A DNA stretch of 64,000 nt from an uncultured Lachnospiraceae bacterium (GCA_910588775.1 CAJURH010000004.1:33216-97215), one strand, 5' to 3'; shown: positions 26,933 to 36,034, counted from the first letter of the stretch. The notes: generated by a model not told the origin, from the sequence alone. Made by a program: numbers and translations.

Positions 26933-28105
26933 ATGGATTACAATCAGCAAAGCCTGCAGATGCATGAAGAACACCAGGGAAAAATAAGCGTGCAAAGCAA
27001 AGTGAAGCTTCTGACCAAAGACGACTTAAGCACAGCCTACACCCCAGGCGTGGCCCAGCCCTGCAGGGAAATCACGAAAAACAAACTGGATGTTTACAAA
27101 TATACGGCAAAAGGAAATCTGGTGGCCGTGGTCACCGACGGCACCGCTGTGCTGGGCTTAGGGGACATCGGGCCGGAGGCGGCCATGCCCGTCATGGAAG
27201 GAAAAGCCATTCTATTCAAAGAATTCGGCGGCGTAGACGCGTTTCCCATCTGCCTGGACACCAAAGACGTGGACGAAATCGTGGAAACTGTGGTGCGGAT
27301 GGCCCCCACCTTCGGAGGCGTGAACTTAGAAGACATTTCCGCCCCCCGGTGTTTTGAAATTGAGCGAAAATTAAAAGAAAGACTGGACATTCCCGTCTTC
27401 CACGACGATCAGCACGGCACGGCGGTGGTGGTGCTGGCCGCCATCCTAAACGGCCTTAAACTGACTGGCAAAAAAGCCGAAGACTGCAAAGTCGTATTAA
27501 ACGGCTCCGGCGCCGCCGGAATCGCCATCGCCAAACTGTTGCTCCGATTCGGATTCACCAACCTGATCCTCTGCGACCGAAAAGGCATGATCAACCAGAA
27601 AAACGCAGGAAATCCGGTGAAACAAGAAATGGCCAAAGTCACCAACTTAAAAGGCGAAGAAGGCAGCTTAGCCGACGCATTCGTAAATGCCGACATTTTC
27701 ATAGGCGTTTCCGCACCAGGCAGCGTCACCGGTGACATGATCCGCTCCATGAACCCGGACCCGATGGTTTTCGCCATGGCCAACCCCATACCGGAAATCA
27801 TGCCGGACGAAGCCAAACAGGCGGGGGCCAGAATCATCGGCACCGGAAGGTCCGATTTCCCCAACCAGATTAACAACGTGCTGGTGTTCCCTGGCATCTT
27901 TCGCGGGGCCCTGGACGTGCACGCCAAAAGCATCACCGAGGAAATGAAAATGGCGGCGGCCAAGGGACTGGCGGCCCTGGTGGATGAGCGCCGACTAGCC
28001 CCGGATTATGTCATACCAGACGCTTTTGATGAGCGGGTGGCGCAAGCGGTGGCGCAAGCGGTGGCACAGGAAGCGGTAAAAAGCGGCATCTGTAAACCTC
28101 TGTAG
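26933..28105 (+). CDS. NAD(P)-dependent malic enzyme
   Basis: 390 residues, the short bacterial malic enzyme. Motifs: STAYTPGVAQPCREI with the catalytic tyrosine, KAILFKEFGGVDAFPICLD, the metal-binding FHDDQHGTAVV, the nucleotide-binding GSGAAGIAIAKLL, and FAMANPIPEIMP. It decarboxylates malate to pyruvate with reduction of NAD or NADP; the coenzyme cannot be set by eye. Start ATG at 26933 follows GCGGGGGAAATG, 16 bases after rpiB. The C-terminal region carries three in-frame copies of a 12-base unit giving VAQAVAQAVAQEAV. Its place in an SAH/pentose operon is unusual; it may supply pyruvate or reducing power. Confidence 0.92.
   Translation: MDYNQQSLQMHEEHQGKISVQSKVKLLTKDDLSTAYTPGVAQPCREITKNKLDVYKYTAKGNLVAVVTDGTAVLGLGDIGPEAAMPVMEGKAILFKEFGGVDAFPICLDTKDVDEIVETVVRMAPTFGGVNLEDISAPRCFEIERKLKERLDIPVFHDDQHGTAVVVLAAILNGLKLTGKKAEDCKVVLNGSGAAGIAIAKLLLRFGFTNLILCDRKGMINQKNAGNPVKQEMAKVTNLKGEEGSLADAFVNADIFIGVSAPGSVTGDMIRSMNPDPMVFAMANPIPEIMPDEAKQAGARIIGTGRSDFPNQINNVLVFPGIFRGALDVHAKSITEEMKMAAAKGLAALVDERRLAPDYVIPDAFDERVAQAVAQAVAQEAVKSGICKPL
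28034..28069 (+). repeat. Three tandem 12-base units in the malic enzyme gene
   Basis: Units of the form GTGGCGCAAGCG occur three times in tandem, the last with changes, giving VAQA repeats in the protein. Copy number could vary by whole codons without breaking the frame. Confidence 0.7.
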
Positions 28106-28127
28106 GAAAGAAAGGAACGCAAAAAAT

Positions 28128-28970
28128 ATGGACGATAAATTAAAAAAAGATTTGCAAAAACTGGCCATTCAGATCCGTATGGGCGTGGTGGAAGAAATCA
28201 AAGCCCGTGGATTCGGCCATTTAGGCGGAAGCTTAAGCGTCTGCGACGCGCTGGCCGTTTTATACGGAAAAGAAATGAAAATCGACCCCAAAAACCCACA
28301 ATGGCCCCAGCGGGACAAACTGGTGTGCTCCAAAGGCCATGCTGGCCCGGCAGTCTATTCGACGCTGGCCGTCAAAGGCTATTTTCCCTATGAGGATATT
28401 AAGACCTTAAATCAGCCGGGCACCAATTTCCCCAGCCACTGCGACAAGAAGAAAACCGTAGGCGTGGACATGACCACCGGATCTCTGGGACAGGGAACCT
28501 CCCTGGCCGCGGGCATGGCTCTGGGCGACCGCTTAAAAGGCCGGGACAGCCGGGTTTTCGTCATCGTGGGCGACGGCGAAAGCAACGAAGGCCAGGTATG
28601 GGAAGCCTTTTTGTTTGCATCCGCAAAGAAACTCTCCAACTACGTTGTGCTCCTGGACAACAATAAGAAGCAGCTGGACGGCTATGTGAAAGATGTATTT
28701 GATACAGGCGACCTGGCGGCCAAAATGGAAGCTTTTGGCTTTGACACACAGGCCATCGACGGAAACGACATTGAAGCCCTGGCGGCGGCGCTTAAGCGGA
28801 CCCAACAAGGCGGCGACAAACCCTACGCCATCGTCATGGATACTGTAAAAGGAAAAGGCGTCCCGGAAGTGGAAGAAACCATGGCGAACCACAGCATGAA
28901 CGTAACTCCGGAACAATGCGACAAATGGCTGGCAGACCTTAAAAAGGCATGCGACGCCTTAGAAGGATAG
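28128..28970 (+). CDS. Transketolase, N-terminal (thiamine diphosphate-binding) subunit
   Basis: 280 residues, corresponding to the first half of full-length transketolase, a split form common in Clostridia. It has the substrate-binding GFGHLGGSLSVCDALAVLYG, SKGHAGPAVYSTLAV, and the ThDP motif GDGESNEGQVWEAFLFA followed by LDNNKKQLDG. Transketolase moves two-carbon units between sugar phosphates. It sits 22 bases after malic enzyme with an AAAGAAAGGAACG site and 11 bases before its partner subunit. The two subunits must assemble to form the active site. Confidence 0.94.
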   Translation: MDDKLKKDLQKLAIQIRMGVVEEIKARGFGHLGGSLSVCDALAVLYGKEMKIDPKNPQWPQRDKLVCSKGHAGPAVYSTLAVKGYFPYEDIKTLNQPGTNFPSHCDKKKTVGVDMTTGSLGQGTSLAAGMALGDRLKGRDSRVFVIVGDGESNEGQVWEAFLFASAKKLSNYVVLLDNNKKQLDGYVKDVFDTGDLAAKMEAFGFDTQAIDGNDIEALAAALKRTQQGGDKPYAIVMDTVKGKGVPEVEETMANHSMNVTPEQCDKWLADLKKACDALEG

Positions 28971-28981
28971 GAGGGAATGAG

Positions 28982-29941
28982 ATGAAGATTGTATATAACG
29001 GAGAAAAAGATTCCCGCGCGTTCAAGGAAATATTGGGCACACAGCTGGAGGCTCTAGCTAAAGAAGACCCGGATGTAATCTATCTGGACGCAGACTTGAT
29101 GAGCTGCATCGGCACTGCCAAATGGGCCATGAACTCCAGCCAGGGCGTTAACTGCGGCATCGCCGAAGCCAACATGGCCGGAGTGGCCGCCGGACTTTCC
29201 TCCAGCGGATTCAAACCCTATATCCACAGCTTCGGCCCCTTCGCCTCCCGCCGCTGCTACGACCAAGTATACCTGTCCGCAGGTTACGCAGACAATCCCA
29301 TCACCGTCATCGGATCCGACCCGGGCGTATGCGCCGCATTCAACGGCGGCACCCACATGCCCTTTGAAGACATGGCCCTGTACCGCGCCATGCCCGGCTC
29401 CACCGTGCTGGACATCGCCGACTGCAACCAGTTAATCAGCGTGCTAAAGCAAGTCAAAAACATGGACGGCGTGAAGTACATCCGCGTGGGCCGCAAAAAC
29501 TGCGCGAAAATCTACGAAGACGGCGCCGAAATCCCCATCGGCAAGGGCGTAACCCTGCGGGAAGGCAAAGACGCCGCCGTATTCGCCACCGGAATTATGA
29601 TCCACGAGGCGTTTCAGGCTGCAGAAACCCTTTCCCAAGAAGGCATAGAAATTGCCATCATCGACATGTTTACCGTAAAGCCGCTGGATGAAGCCTGCGT
29701 TATCAAATACGCCAGAGAAACCGGCGCCATCGTAACCGCCGAAAACCATAACAAAATCGGTGGCCTCTACAGCGCCGTTTGCGACGCGCTGGCCGCCCAT
29801 GAGCCGGTTCCGGTGGAATATGTGGCCGTGGAAGACGTATTCGGCGAAGTGGGACCCCAGGACTACCTGCAGAAACAATTTGGACTGACCGCCGAGCACA
29901 TTGTGAAAAAAGTAAAATCAGCCATCGCCCGCAAAAAATAA
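28982..29941 (+). CDS. Transketolase, C-terminal subunit
   Basis: 319 residues from the ATG at 28982 (site AGGAGGGAATGAG). The pyrimidine-binding domain shows DADLMSCIGTAKW, GIAEANMAGVAAGLSSSG and FGPFASRRCYDQVYLSAGY; the C-terminal domain starts near AVFATGIMIHEAFQAAE. It completes the split transketolase with the upstream subunit. The active-site glutamate that activates ThDP is expected in the IAEANM segment. It is the last gene of the operon, followed after 11 bases by a strong terminator. Confidence 0.94.
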   Translation: MKIVYNGEKDSRAFKEILGTQLEALAKEDPDVIYLDADLMSCIGTAKWAMNSSQGVNCGIAEANMAGVAAGLSSSGFKPYIHSFGPFASRRCYDQVYLSAGYADNPITVIGSDPGVCAAFNGGTHMPFEDMALYRAMPGSTVLDIADCNQLISVLKQVKNMDGVKYIRVGRKNCAKIYEDGAEIPIGKGVTLREGKDAAVFATGIMIHEAFQAAETLSQEGIEIAIIDMFTVKPLDEACVIKYARETGAIVTAENHNKIGGLYSAVCDALAAHEPVPVEYVAVEDVFGEVGPQDYLQKQFGLTAEHIVKKVKSAIARKK

Positions 29942-29952
29942 ATACTTTAAAT

Positions 29953-29989
29953 AAGGGAAAGCCTGCCAGAAACATACAGGCTTTCCCTT
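29953..29989 (+). terminator. Terminator of the SAH/pentose operon
   Basis: AAGGGAAAGCCTG (29953-29965) pairs with CAGGCTTTCCCTT (29977-29989), followed by TTT. Loop of 11 bases. Confidence 0.9.
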
Positions 29990-30024
29990 TTTACTGGGCA
30001 AAATATCAAAATCTATTTTTCGGC

Positions 30025-30053
30025 TTGTTTTTCCCTTACCGCTGATGTAAAAT
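30025..30053 (+). promoter_or_regulatory. Promoter of the NusG-II/Gx pair
   Basis: TTGTTT (30025-30030), 17-base spacer, TAAAAT (30048-30053), about 50 bases before the ATG at 30104. Confidence 0.55.
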
Positions 30054-30103
30054 ACAAAAGAAATTATAAAATCAGAAAAATCCCCCGAAATGGATAGATA
30101 ACT

Positions 30104-30520
30104 ATGAAATCATTCAAAGACAAAAAAACACTGGGACTGACTCTGGCCATACTCGCAATCCTTCTGGCCTCCACAGCCGCTTTATTCGTACAATTTCGCT
30201 CCTCATCTCAAGATAAAACAACCCATAAGACAGCCGCTCTATACCAAAACGGCCAGCTACTTCGCCGCATCCCCCTTAAGCCAGGCGCCGAGGATACTTT
30301 TACCGTGGAAAGCGGCAAAGACGGATTCAACACAATCCAGATTGTAAATGGAAAAGTGGGCATTGTGGACGCCAACTGCCCCGACCGGCTGTGCGTCAAA
30401 ATGGGGATGATCTCTTCCAGCGCCTATCCCATCAGCTGCCTGCCCCACAAACTGGTGATACAGATTGAAAACAGTGAAAACAGCAAGGAGGAACCGCCCG
30501 TTGACGCACTCACCCAATAA
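30104..30520 (+). CDS. NusG domain II-containing membrane-anchored protein
   Basis: 138 residues. One N-terminal membrane segment (about 10-30), then a NusG-II-type beta domain with the signature DANCPDRLCVKMGMIS followed by PISCLPHKLVIQIE. Such proteins are found beside Gx transporters and ApbE or Rnf genes in many Clostridia and are thought to face the outside of the membrane; no biochemical role is firmly known. The two CPDRLC cysteines and the later CLPH cysteine may form disulfides or bind metal. The end overlaps the next gene by 20 bases. Confidence 0.85.
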   Translation: MKSFKDKKTLGLTLAILAILLASTAALFVQFRSSSQDKTTHKTAALYQNGQLLRRIPLKPGAEDTFTVESGKDGFNTIQIVNGKVGIVDANCPDRLCVKMGMISSSAYPISCLPHKLVIQIENSENSKEEPPVDALTQ

Positions 30521-31040
30521 AAAAACGCATAAAACAAATGTAAAAAAACTGACCCTCCTGGCCGTATATACCACCATTGCGCTGACCATTTTCACAGCGG
30601 AATCTTTTCTGCCGCCACTGGTTCCCCTTCCGGGCGTGAAACTGGGGCTTTCCAACATCGTCACCCTGTGGCTTCTGATGCACACAAAGGCGCGGGACGC
30701 TCTGTGGGTATTGCTGTCCCGAATCGTCCTATCTTCCTTTTTTGCGGGACAGATGATTTCTATGCTGTACAGCCTGGCCGGAGGATTGCTCTGCTTCGTG
30801 GCCATGGCTCTGCTCTTTCATATTTTAGGCAGTAAATACATCGTTTTCATCAGCATATTTGGCGCCCTATTCCACAACCTGGGGCAAATCATCATCGCCA
30901 TATGCGTCACGCAACTGCCCACCATGGCAGCATATCTCCCCGTTCTTGCCATCAGCGGCGTTGCCACCGGAACCTTTACCGGGCTGTGCGCCTTCTACTT
31001 AAAACGCCACCTTCCCCCTAAAATCGCCTGGCCCATGTGA
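30501..31040 (+). CDS. Gx transporter family membrane protein
   Basis: About 179 residues with five to six hydrophobic segments. Family motif region LPPLVPLPGVKLGLSNIVTLW, later SLAGGLLCFVAMALLF and FGALFHNLGQIIIA. Annotated in related genomes as Gx transporter or heptaprenyl diphosphate synthase component I; the fold resembles small S-component/ECF-like permeases. A TTG at 30501 preceded by AAGGAGG nine bases upstream is the best start; an ATG at 30465 in the same frame lacks such a site. It overlaps the end of the NusG-II gene, indicating translational coupling. The substrate is unknown. Confidence 0.8.
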   Translation: MTHSPNKKTHKTNVKKLTLLAVYTTIALTIFTAESFLPPLVPLPGVKLGLSNIVTLWLLMHTKARDALWVLLSRIVLSSFFAGQMISMLYSLAGGLLCFVAMALLFHILGSKYIVFISIFGALFHNLGQIIIAICVTQLPTMAAYLPVLAISGVATGTFTGLCAFYLKRHLPPKIAWPM

Positions 31041-31229
31041 CTCATACAGGGGCAGGCTAATGCTTTAAGAATAAACCCCATGTCAACACACTTGATGTAA
31101 TTTATTTAAATAACTTTATTATAGTATAAAAGATTTATAACATAATCAGCAAGAGCGCGTATAAAAAAATTATTTTTTCTGTCACACAGACAAGAGAGCG
31201 TTGTCTAATTAAGTAGGAGGTAAAAAACA

Positions 31230-32081
31230 ATGAATAAAAAAAACAATGAAGAATTACAGGCTCTGGTGGATAAGGCCACGGCAGGGGATAAAAAAGCCCT
31301 TGAAGCCCTTGTCACAGGCGTGCAGGACATTGTATTTAATTTATCCCTGCGAATGCTGGGCACATTTGCGGATGCGGAGGACGCCACGCAAGACATTCTG
31401 CTGAAAATGATTACGCATCTGTCGTCCTTTAGAGGTGACAGCTCATTTACAACATGGGTATTTCGCATCGCGGTGAATCATTTAAAGAATTACAAAAAGC
31501 ATATGTTCGCCCGCTATCCGCTTAGTTTTGAGTATTACGGCGATGACATAGAAAACGGTAAAATACAGGATGTGCCAGACCTGACGCAGAATGTGGAAAA
31601 GGATATTCTGGCGGAGGAACTGAAAATGTCCTGCACCAACGTAATGTTGCAATGCCTTGATACAGAAAGCAGATGCATCTTCATACTGGGTACGATGTTT
31701 AAAGTTGACAGCCGCATTGCAGGCGATCTTTTGGAAATGACTCCAGAAGCGTATCGCCAGCGGCTTTCCAGAATACGCAAAAAAATGGCGGACTTTCTTG
31801 GACAATATTGTGGAGAATATGGCCGCGGCAAATGCAGGTGTAAGGACAGAGTGAATTATGCAATACAAGCCCATCGGATAAATCCGCTGCAACTGGATTA
31901 TGCGACGGCCACAGAAATTCCCATTCAAACTATGCTGGATGTAAAAAACGCTATGGAAGATCTCGACGATTTATCCCATGATTTTTCGTTCTGTAAGCCC
32001 TACCAATCCCCCGAACGCACAAAACATCTGATACAGGAATTTTTAGATTCCACGCAGCTTTCCATTATTCAAAATTCGTAA
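31230..32081 (+). CDS. ECF-type RNA polymerase sigma factor with C-terminal extension
   Basis: 283 residues, longer than the usual ~190. Region 2 (about 28-85) reads LSLRMLGTFADAEDATQDILLKM and FTTWVFRIAVNHLKNYKK. Region 4 (about 130-190) has IFILGTMFKVDSRIAGDLLEMTPEAYRQRLSRIRKKM. Beyond it is an extension of about 90 residues that opens with QYCGEYGRGKCRCKDRV, a short cysteine/arginine-rich motif seen in some ECF factors, and may bind metal or act as an internal control. No anti-sigma factor gene is adjacent. Ribosome site AAGTAGGAGG. The DUF2461 gene 15 bases downstream is probably co-transcribed. Confidence 0.88.
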   Translation: MNKKNNEELQALVDKATAGDKKALEALVTGVQDIVFNLSLRMLGTFADAEDATQDILLKMITHLSSFRGDSSFTTWVFRIAVNHLKNYKKHMFARYPLSFEYYGDDIENGKIQDVPDLTQNVEKDILAEELKMSCTNVMLQCLDTESRCIFILGTMFKVDSRIAGDLLEMTPEAYRQRLSRIRKKMADFLGQYCGEYGRGKCRCKDRVNYAIQAHRINPLQLDYATATEIPIQTMLDVKNAMEDLDDLSHDFSFCKPYQSPERTKHLIQEFLDSTQLSIIQNS

Positions 32082-32096
32082 AGGAGACGCCAGATT

Positions 32097-32780
32097 ATGA
32101 ATACACAGTTCATACTAGATTACCTATGGGCATTGCAGATGAATAACAACCGTGAATGGTATCATGCAAACAAGGAAGATTTCAAAAAGGCAAATGCCGC
32201 GTTTGAAGAGCTATTGCAGGCTTTGATGTTGGAAATCGGGAAGTTCGACAGCAGCATTTTACACAACAATCCGAAAGACCTTACTTTTAAGATTGTACGG
32301 GATACCCGCTTCAGCCATGACAAATCGCCGTATAATCCTGCGTTTCGCGCCCATATTTCTTCTAAAGGTAAGCTGCCTGTTCCCGTTGGATATTATGTTA
32401 TGATAAAGCCTGACAATCAGTCCTTTTTAGGCGGCGGTTTGTTTGCAGATATGTTCAAAGACGCAACAAAGATGATACGAGATTATATTTCCCAGAATGG
32501 CGAAGAATGGGAAAGAGTCATTCATGCGCCAGAATTCGAAAAAAATTTCACTGTACAGGGAACAGCATTAAAAAGAGTTCCTGCGGGATATGAGAAAGAA
32601 CACCCGCAGGCGGAATATCTAAAATTTAAGAGTTGGTACCTGGAATATCCTATAAAAGACGAGGAACTAAACGATACAGAAACATTTATTGCAAAAGCAG
32701 CAGAGATTTTCCAGAACATGAAGCCTTTTAACGACTATCTGAACAAAGCGCTTGCAGGCTTTCAGATGCCGACAAGATAA
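32097..32780 (+). CDS. DUF2461 domain-containing protein
   Basis: 227 residues matching the DUF2461/TIGR02453 family: LDYLWALQMNNNREWYHANKE at the start, then FKIVRDTRFSHDKSPYNP, GYYVMIKPDNQSFLGGGLF, and GTALKRVPAGYEKEHPQAEYL. The family is widespread but has no assigned function; conserved charged residues suggest a nucleic-acid or small-molecule role. It starts 15 bases after the ECF sigma gene with GGAGACG before the ATG, so the sigma factor may control or co-express it. Confidence 0.85.
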   Translation: MNTQFILDYLWALQMNNNREWYHANKEDFKKANAAFEELLQALMLEIGKFDSSILHNNPKDLTFKIVRDTRFSHDKSPYNPAFRAHISSKGKLPVPVGYYVMIKPDNQSFLGGGLFADMFKDATKMIRDYISQNGEEWERVIHAPEFEKNFTVQGTALKRVPAGYEKEHPQAEYLKFKSWYLEYPIKDEELNDTETFIAKAAEIFQNMKPFNDYLNKALAGFQMPTR

Positions 32781-32915
32781 CGAAGCATTCAAACTGAGGT
32801 TCAGCTTCAAAACTTCATACAAGCCAAATACAGACAAAGGCAGGAGAAAATCTACGCTCCTGCCAACACATATCTATTTCATCCCCAGATCTCATCCATG
32901 ATTCATCCTCTCAAT

Positions 32916-33932
32916 TCAACCTCCATAGATGTTTTCCAGAAAAGAAAACACTTTGCCATAATAGGCGTCCGGGTCCACATAGTTGGAAAGCCCATGCCCG
33001 GCCCCAGGCACTGTCAAAAGCTCTTTGGGTCCGGCCGCCTTTTCATACAGTTCACGGGCCATAGACACAGGAACGAAATCATCCGCCTCCCCGTGGATGA
33101 ACAAAATAGGCAGACGACTTTTCGCCACCTGCGCAAGGACGGATGCTTTCTTCAGATTATAGCCGCCCCGAAGCTGGAAAATCAGATTCGTCTCATACAG
33201 AATGGGAAACGGGCCCACGTCATACCAGTCTTTTAATTTCCGCGAAAAAATATCCCACACGCTGGTATAGGCGCAGTCTGAAACTACAGCCTTCACCTGG
33301 TCCGGCAGTTTCTCTCCGGCGGTCATCAGCGCCGCCGCGCCACCCATGGACTGGCCGTGGAGTACAATTTTCGCCTGCTTATCCTGGGAAACTATGTAGT
33401 CAATCCACTGGAGAATATCCTGCCGGTCCGTCCAGCCCATGCCGATGAAATCCCCCTGGCTTTCCCCGTGGCAGCGCAGGTCCGGAGCCAATACCCAATA
33501 GCCCTGGGCCGCATATTCCGCGCCTATGTACTCCATCTCTTCCTTCTTCCCCGTATAGCCATAGCCATGAAGCAGCAACGCCCATTTACGGCTTTTGGGG
33601 CTGCCTGGATAGACGTTGGCGACCAACTCATACCCATCGTGGGAAGTCAGGGCCACCCGCTTGGGCTTTACCCTGACCAGCCAGGACTGCCGCTTCTCAT
33701 AAGCCTCCAGCATGTTCTCCTGGGTCTCGTCACTGATCACATAGGAAGCCTCCACATCCGCTTCCACGCTGGCATAAGCGTCATTCTCCCATATGCTCTC
33801 CTGCGGCCGGCAAAGGGCCACGTTAATCAAAACATTCCCCAGCCAACAGGTAACGGCCAACGCCGCCAGCAAAAGACAGACAAACAGCCCTGCTACGATT
33901 TTCTTTGCTTTTCTTCTTCTGTGCCCTGTCAT
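32916..33932 (-). CDS. Membrane-anchored alpha/beta hydrolase
   Basis: About 338 residues from the ATG at 33932 with GGAGTGGG before it (the frame extends to a TTG at 33944). One membrane segment at about 13-38, then an extracytoplasmic alpha/beta-hydrolase domain. The oxyanion strand LLHGYGYTGKK, nucleophile elbow LHGQSMGGAAAL (Ser in GQSMG), aspartate in EADDFVPV and histidine in PGAGHGLS form a plausible triad; PDLRCHGESQGDF is typical of the family. Probably a surface esterase or peptidase-like hydrolase; the substrate is unknown. It is downstream of the BceAB pair in the same direction, separated by an inverted-repeat element at 33970-34040. Confidence 0.88.
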   Translation of the reverse strand: MTGHRRRKAKKIVAGLFVCLLLAALAVTCWLGNVLINVALCRPQESIWENDAYASVEADVEASYVISDETQENMLEAYEKRQSWLVRVKPKRVALTSHDGYELVANVYPGSPKSRKWALLLHGYGYTGKKEEMEYIGAEYAAQGYWVLAPDLRCHGESQGDFIGMGWTDRQDILQWIDYIVSQDKQAKIVLHGQSMGGAAALMTAGEKLPDQVKAVVSDCAYTSVWDIFSRKLKDWYDVGPFPILYETNLIFQLRGGYNLKKASVLAQVAKSRLPILFIHGEADDFVPVSMARELYEKAAGPKELLTVPGAGHGLSNYVDPDAYYGKVFSFLENIYGG

Positions 33933-33969
33933 TTCCCACTCCAACTCTCATTCCTGTTCATCTATAGGT

Positions 33970-34040
33970 AATTGCGAAACGCCTCTTTCGATAAATAGCG
34001 TTTGGACAAACTCAGAAAATACGGCCACAGCTTCGCAATT
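33970..34040. repeat. Inverted-repeat element similar to that at 25120-25167
   Basis: AATTGCGAA (33970-33978) and TTCGCAATT (34032-34040) are perfect inverse complements. The left arm extends AATTGCGAAACGC, closely matching AATTGTGAAACGC at 25120 and AATCGCGAAACGC at 8868. The inner part is not conserved well enough to call a named element. Confidence 0.45.
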
Positions 34041-34048
34041 TCCCACTG

Positions 34049-36034
34049 TTAATTTATAATACGGTAATAAGTTCTGGCCGTCAGCGCATAGATGACCCCG
34101 TAGACAAACGCAAAACAGCCAATGGTCGCCAGCGTGCACACCGCAAACAACCCCTCGTTATACAGATTCATCAAAGCCAGCAGCCTTCTCATCAGCGGAA
34201 ACGCAAACCCAATGTGCACCATGGCCGTGACAAGCGGCAGGAAAAACACCATAAGAACCTGACTGCTGATGGACCTGCGCACTTCCCGCTTGCTCATGCC
34301 CACCTTCTGCATAATCTCAAACCGTTGCCTGTCCTCATACCCTTCTGAAAGCTGCTTGTAATAAATAATCAGCGCCGTGGCCATCAAAAACAGCAGCCCT
34401 AAGAAAATTCCCAGGAAGAAAAGCCCACCATAGGTCTGGTAAAAAGACCCCCTGTTCAACTCCCTGGCGCCCACATCCACATAAACCGACCCCTCAAAAG
34501 CTTGCGTCATTCGCGCCTGCAGCTGCCTCTCCGCCTCTTCAAAAACAGCCGAATCTCCGGACAGATTATAGGACTTCTGATAACAAACGCCTTCAAAGAT
34601 AGCGCTTGTCTGGGCAATACGCTCAACGACCTCTATGTCATCCACCACCAGGTAATAAGCATTGAGCTGCGGCGAATTAACTTTCTTCTCCAGAAAAAAA
34701 TCATCCAGCTCTTCCGCAATCACCCATTTGTTCCCGTTGATGGACAGTTCTTTTCGACCGTCCGCCTTCTTCTGATTGGAAAAAAACAGCGCCTGGCCTG
34801 GCTTAAGCTTACGTTTTTCTCCCATACAGGCATTATAATCCTCCAGCGGTATAAAAGCAACCCCGGCAATTTTTCCCATGTTTTCCGTCAGATTTTCATC
34901 CCCGGACAGAATCGTCATCTCCTCGCCTGTATCCAGAACCGCCACCTGGGCGCTTCGGCAGAAAACAGAATCCACCGGCGCAAGCTCCCATTCTTTCAGG
35001 GTTTGTGCCTCTATTTCCTCCATCTTCTCAAGGCTTTTTTCATCCGCCCTATAGGCCGTCAGGTTCACCTCCTGCGGATATCTTCCGGTGATAATCTCCT
35101 CCCGGCCAATGTACAGACAGACTGTCGTGGAGATCATAAGCAAAACTCCGGTGGACAAAATACAGATATTTGCCAGTCCCACCGCATTTTGCTTCATCCG
35201 GTAAATCATGCCGGAAACCGCCGTAAAATGACTGGTCTTATAGTAAAAGCCTTTCCACTTGCGCAACGTTTTCAGCGCCGCCACGCTCACCGCCACAAAC
35301 AGGCAATACGTGCCCGCCATCACCAGAACCACCGCCACAAAGAAATAAGATATGGCTTCCATGGGCGATTCGGTGGTGACCGCAATCCAGTATCCTCCGC
35401 CCAGACACAATATGCCCAAAATCGCCAGCAGCCACCTGGTTTTCGGCTCCTTCTCTCCCACATTGCCACTGCGCAAAAGCTCCGCAGGATTGGCCATATG
35501 AATCTGCCTTAGATTATTCAGATAGGACAACAGGAAAATCCCCCCAAAGAGCGTCAGCGCACGGACGATGGATTTCCCCGATACATAGAAACCCAGCGGC
35601 GCTGGAAACGACAGCAATTTTAACAGGAACAGAAAAATCATCTTGCTCCCCAAAACCCCCAAAAGAATTCCCAGCGCCAGGCTTGCCACCCCGTTGACGA
35701 GCGTTTCACAGAACAACACCCAACCGATGTGCTTCTTCTCCATTCCCAAAATGTTGTAAAGCCCCAGTTCCTTCTTCCTGCGCTTCATCAGAAAACTGTT
35801 GGTGTAGAACAGGAATATCAGAGAAAATATGGTAATCACCCCGGTCCCCATTCCCATAATGGACTGCACGTTATGACCACTGGGAATCTTCTCAATTCCC
35901 GGATTTAAGGTGAGAAAACTCATAAAATAATACATCGTCACCGAACAGACGCAAGTGAACAGATACGGCAAACAGGTCTTTTTGTTCTTATTCATGTTCT
36001 GAAGCGCCAGCTTAAAATAAAATCCCTTACTCAT
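34049..36034 (-). CDS. BceB-like ABC permease (FtsX family)
   Basis: 661 residues from the ATG at 36034, overlapping the ATPase stop by 8 bases. Layout fits BceB/YvcS permeases: about ten membrane segments, FtsX-like blocks with RKKELGLYNILGMEKKHIG near residue 90, and a large extracytoplasmic domain of about 200 residues (about 315-530) before the last three segments. Near the C-terminus, RFEIMQKVGMSKREVRRSISSQ is typical. With the neighbouring ATPase it probably forms a Bce-type module that frees cell-wall lipid intermediates from peptide antibiotics and signals to a BceRS kinase; no such two-component pair is adjacent. Substrate unknown. Confidence 0.9.
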   Translation of the reverse strand: MSKGFYFKLALQNMNKNKKTCLPYLFTCVCSVTMYYFMSFLTLNPGIEKIPSGHNVQSIMGMGTGVITIFSLIFLFYTNSFLMKRRKKELGLYNILGMEKKHIGWVLFCETLVNGVASLALGILLGVLGSKMIFLFLLKLLSFPAPLGFYVSGKSIVRALTLFGGIFLLSYLNNLRQIHMANPAELLRSGNVGEKEPKTRWLLAILGILCLGGGYWIAVTTESPMEAISYFFVAVVLVMAGTYCLFVAVSVAALKTLRKWKGFYYKTSHFTAVSGMIYRMKQNAVGLANICILSTGVLLMISTTVCLYIGREEIITGRYPQEVNLTAYRADEKSLEKMEEIEAQTLKEWELAPVDSVFCRSAQVAVLDTGEEMTILSGDENLTENMGKIAGVAFIPLEDYNACMGEKRKLKPGQALFFSNQKKADGRKELSINGNKWVIAEELDDFFLEKKVNSPQLNAYYLVVDDIEVVERIAQTSAIFEGVCYQKSYNLSGDSAVFEEAERQLQARMTQAFEGSVYVDVGARELNRGSFYQTYGGLFFLGIFLGLLFLMATALIIYYKQLSEGYEDRQRFEIMQKVGMSKREVRRSISSQVLMVFFLPLVTAMVHIGFAFPLMRRLLALMNLYNEGLFAVCTLATIGCFAFVYGVIYALTARTYYRIIN

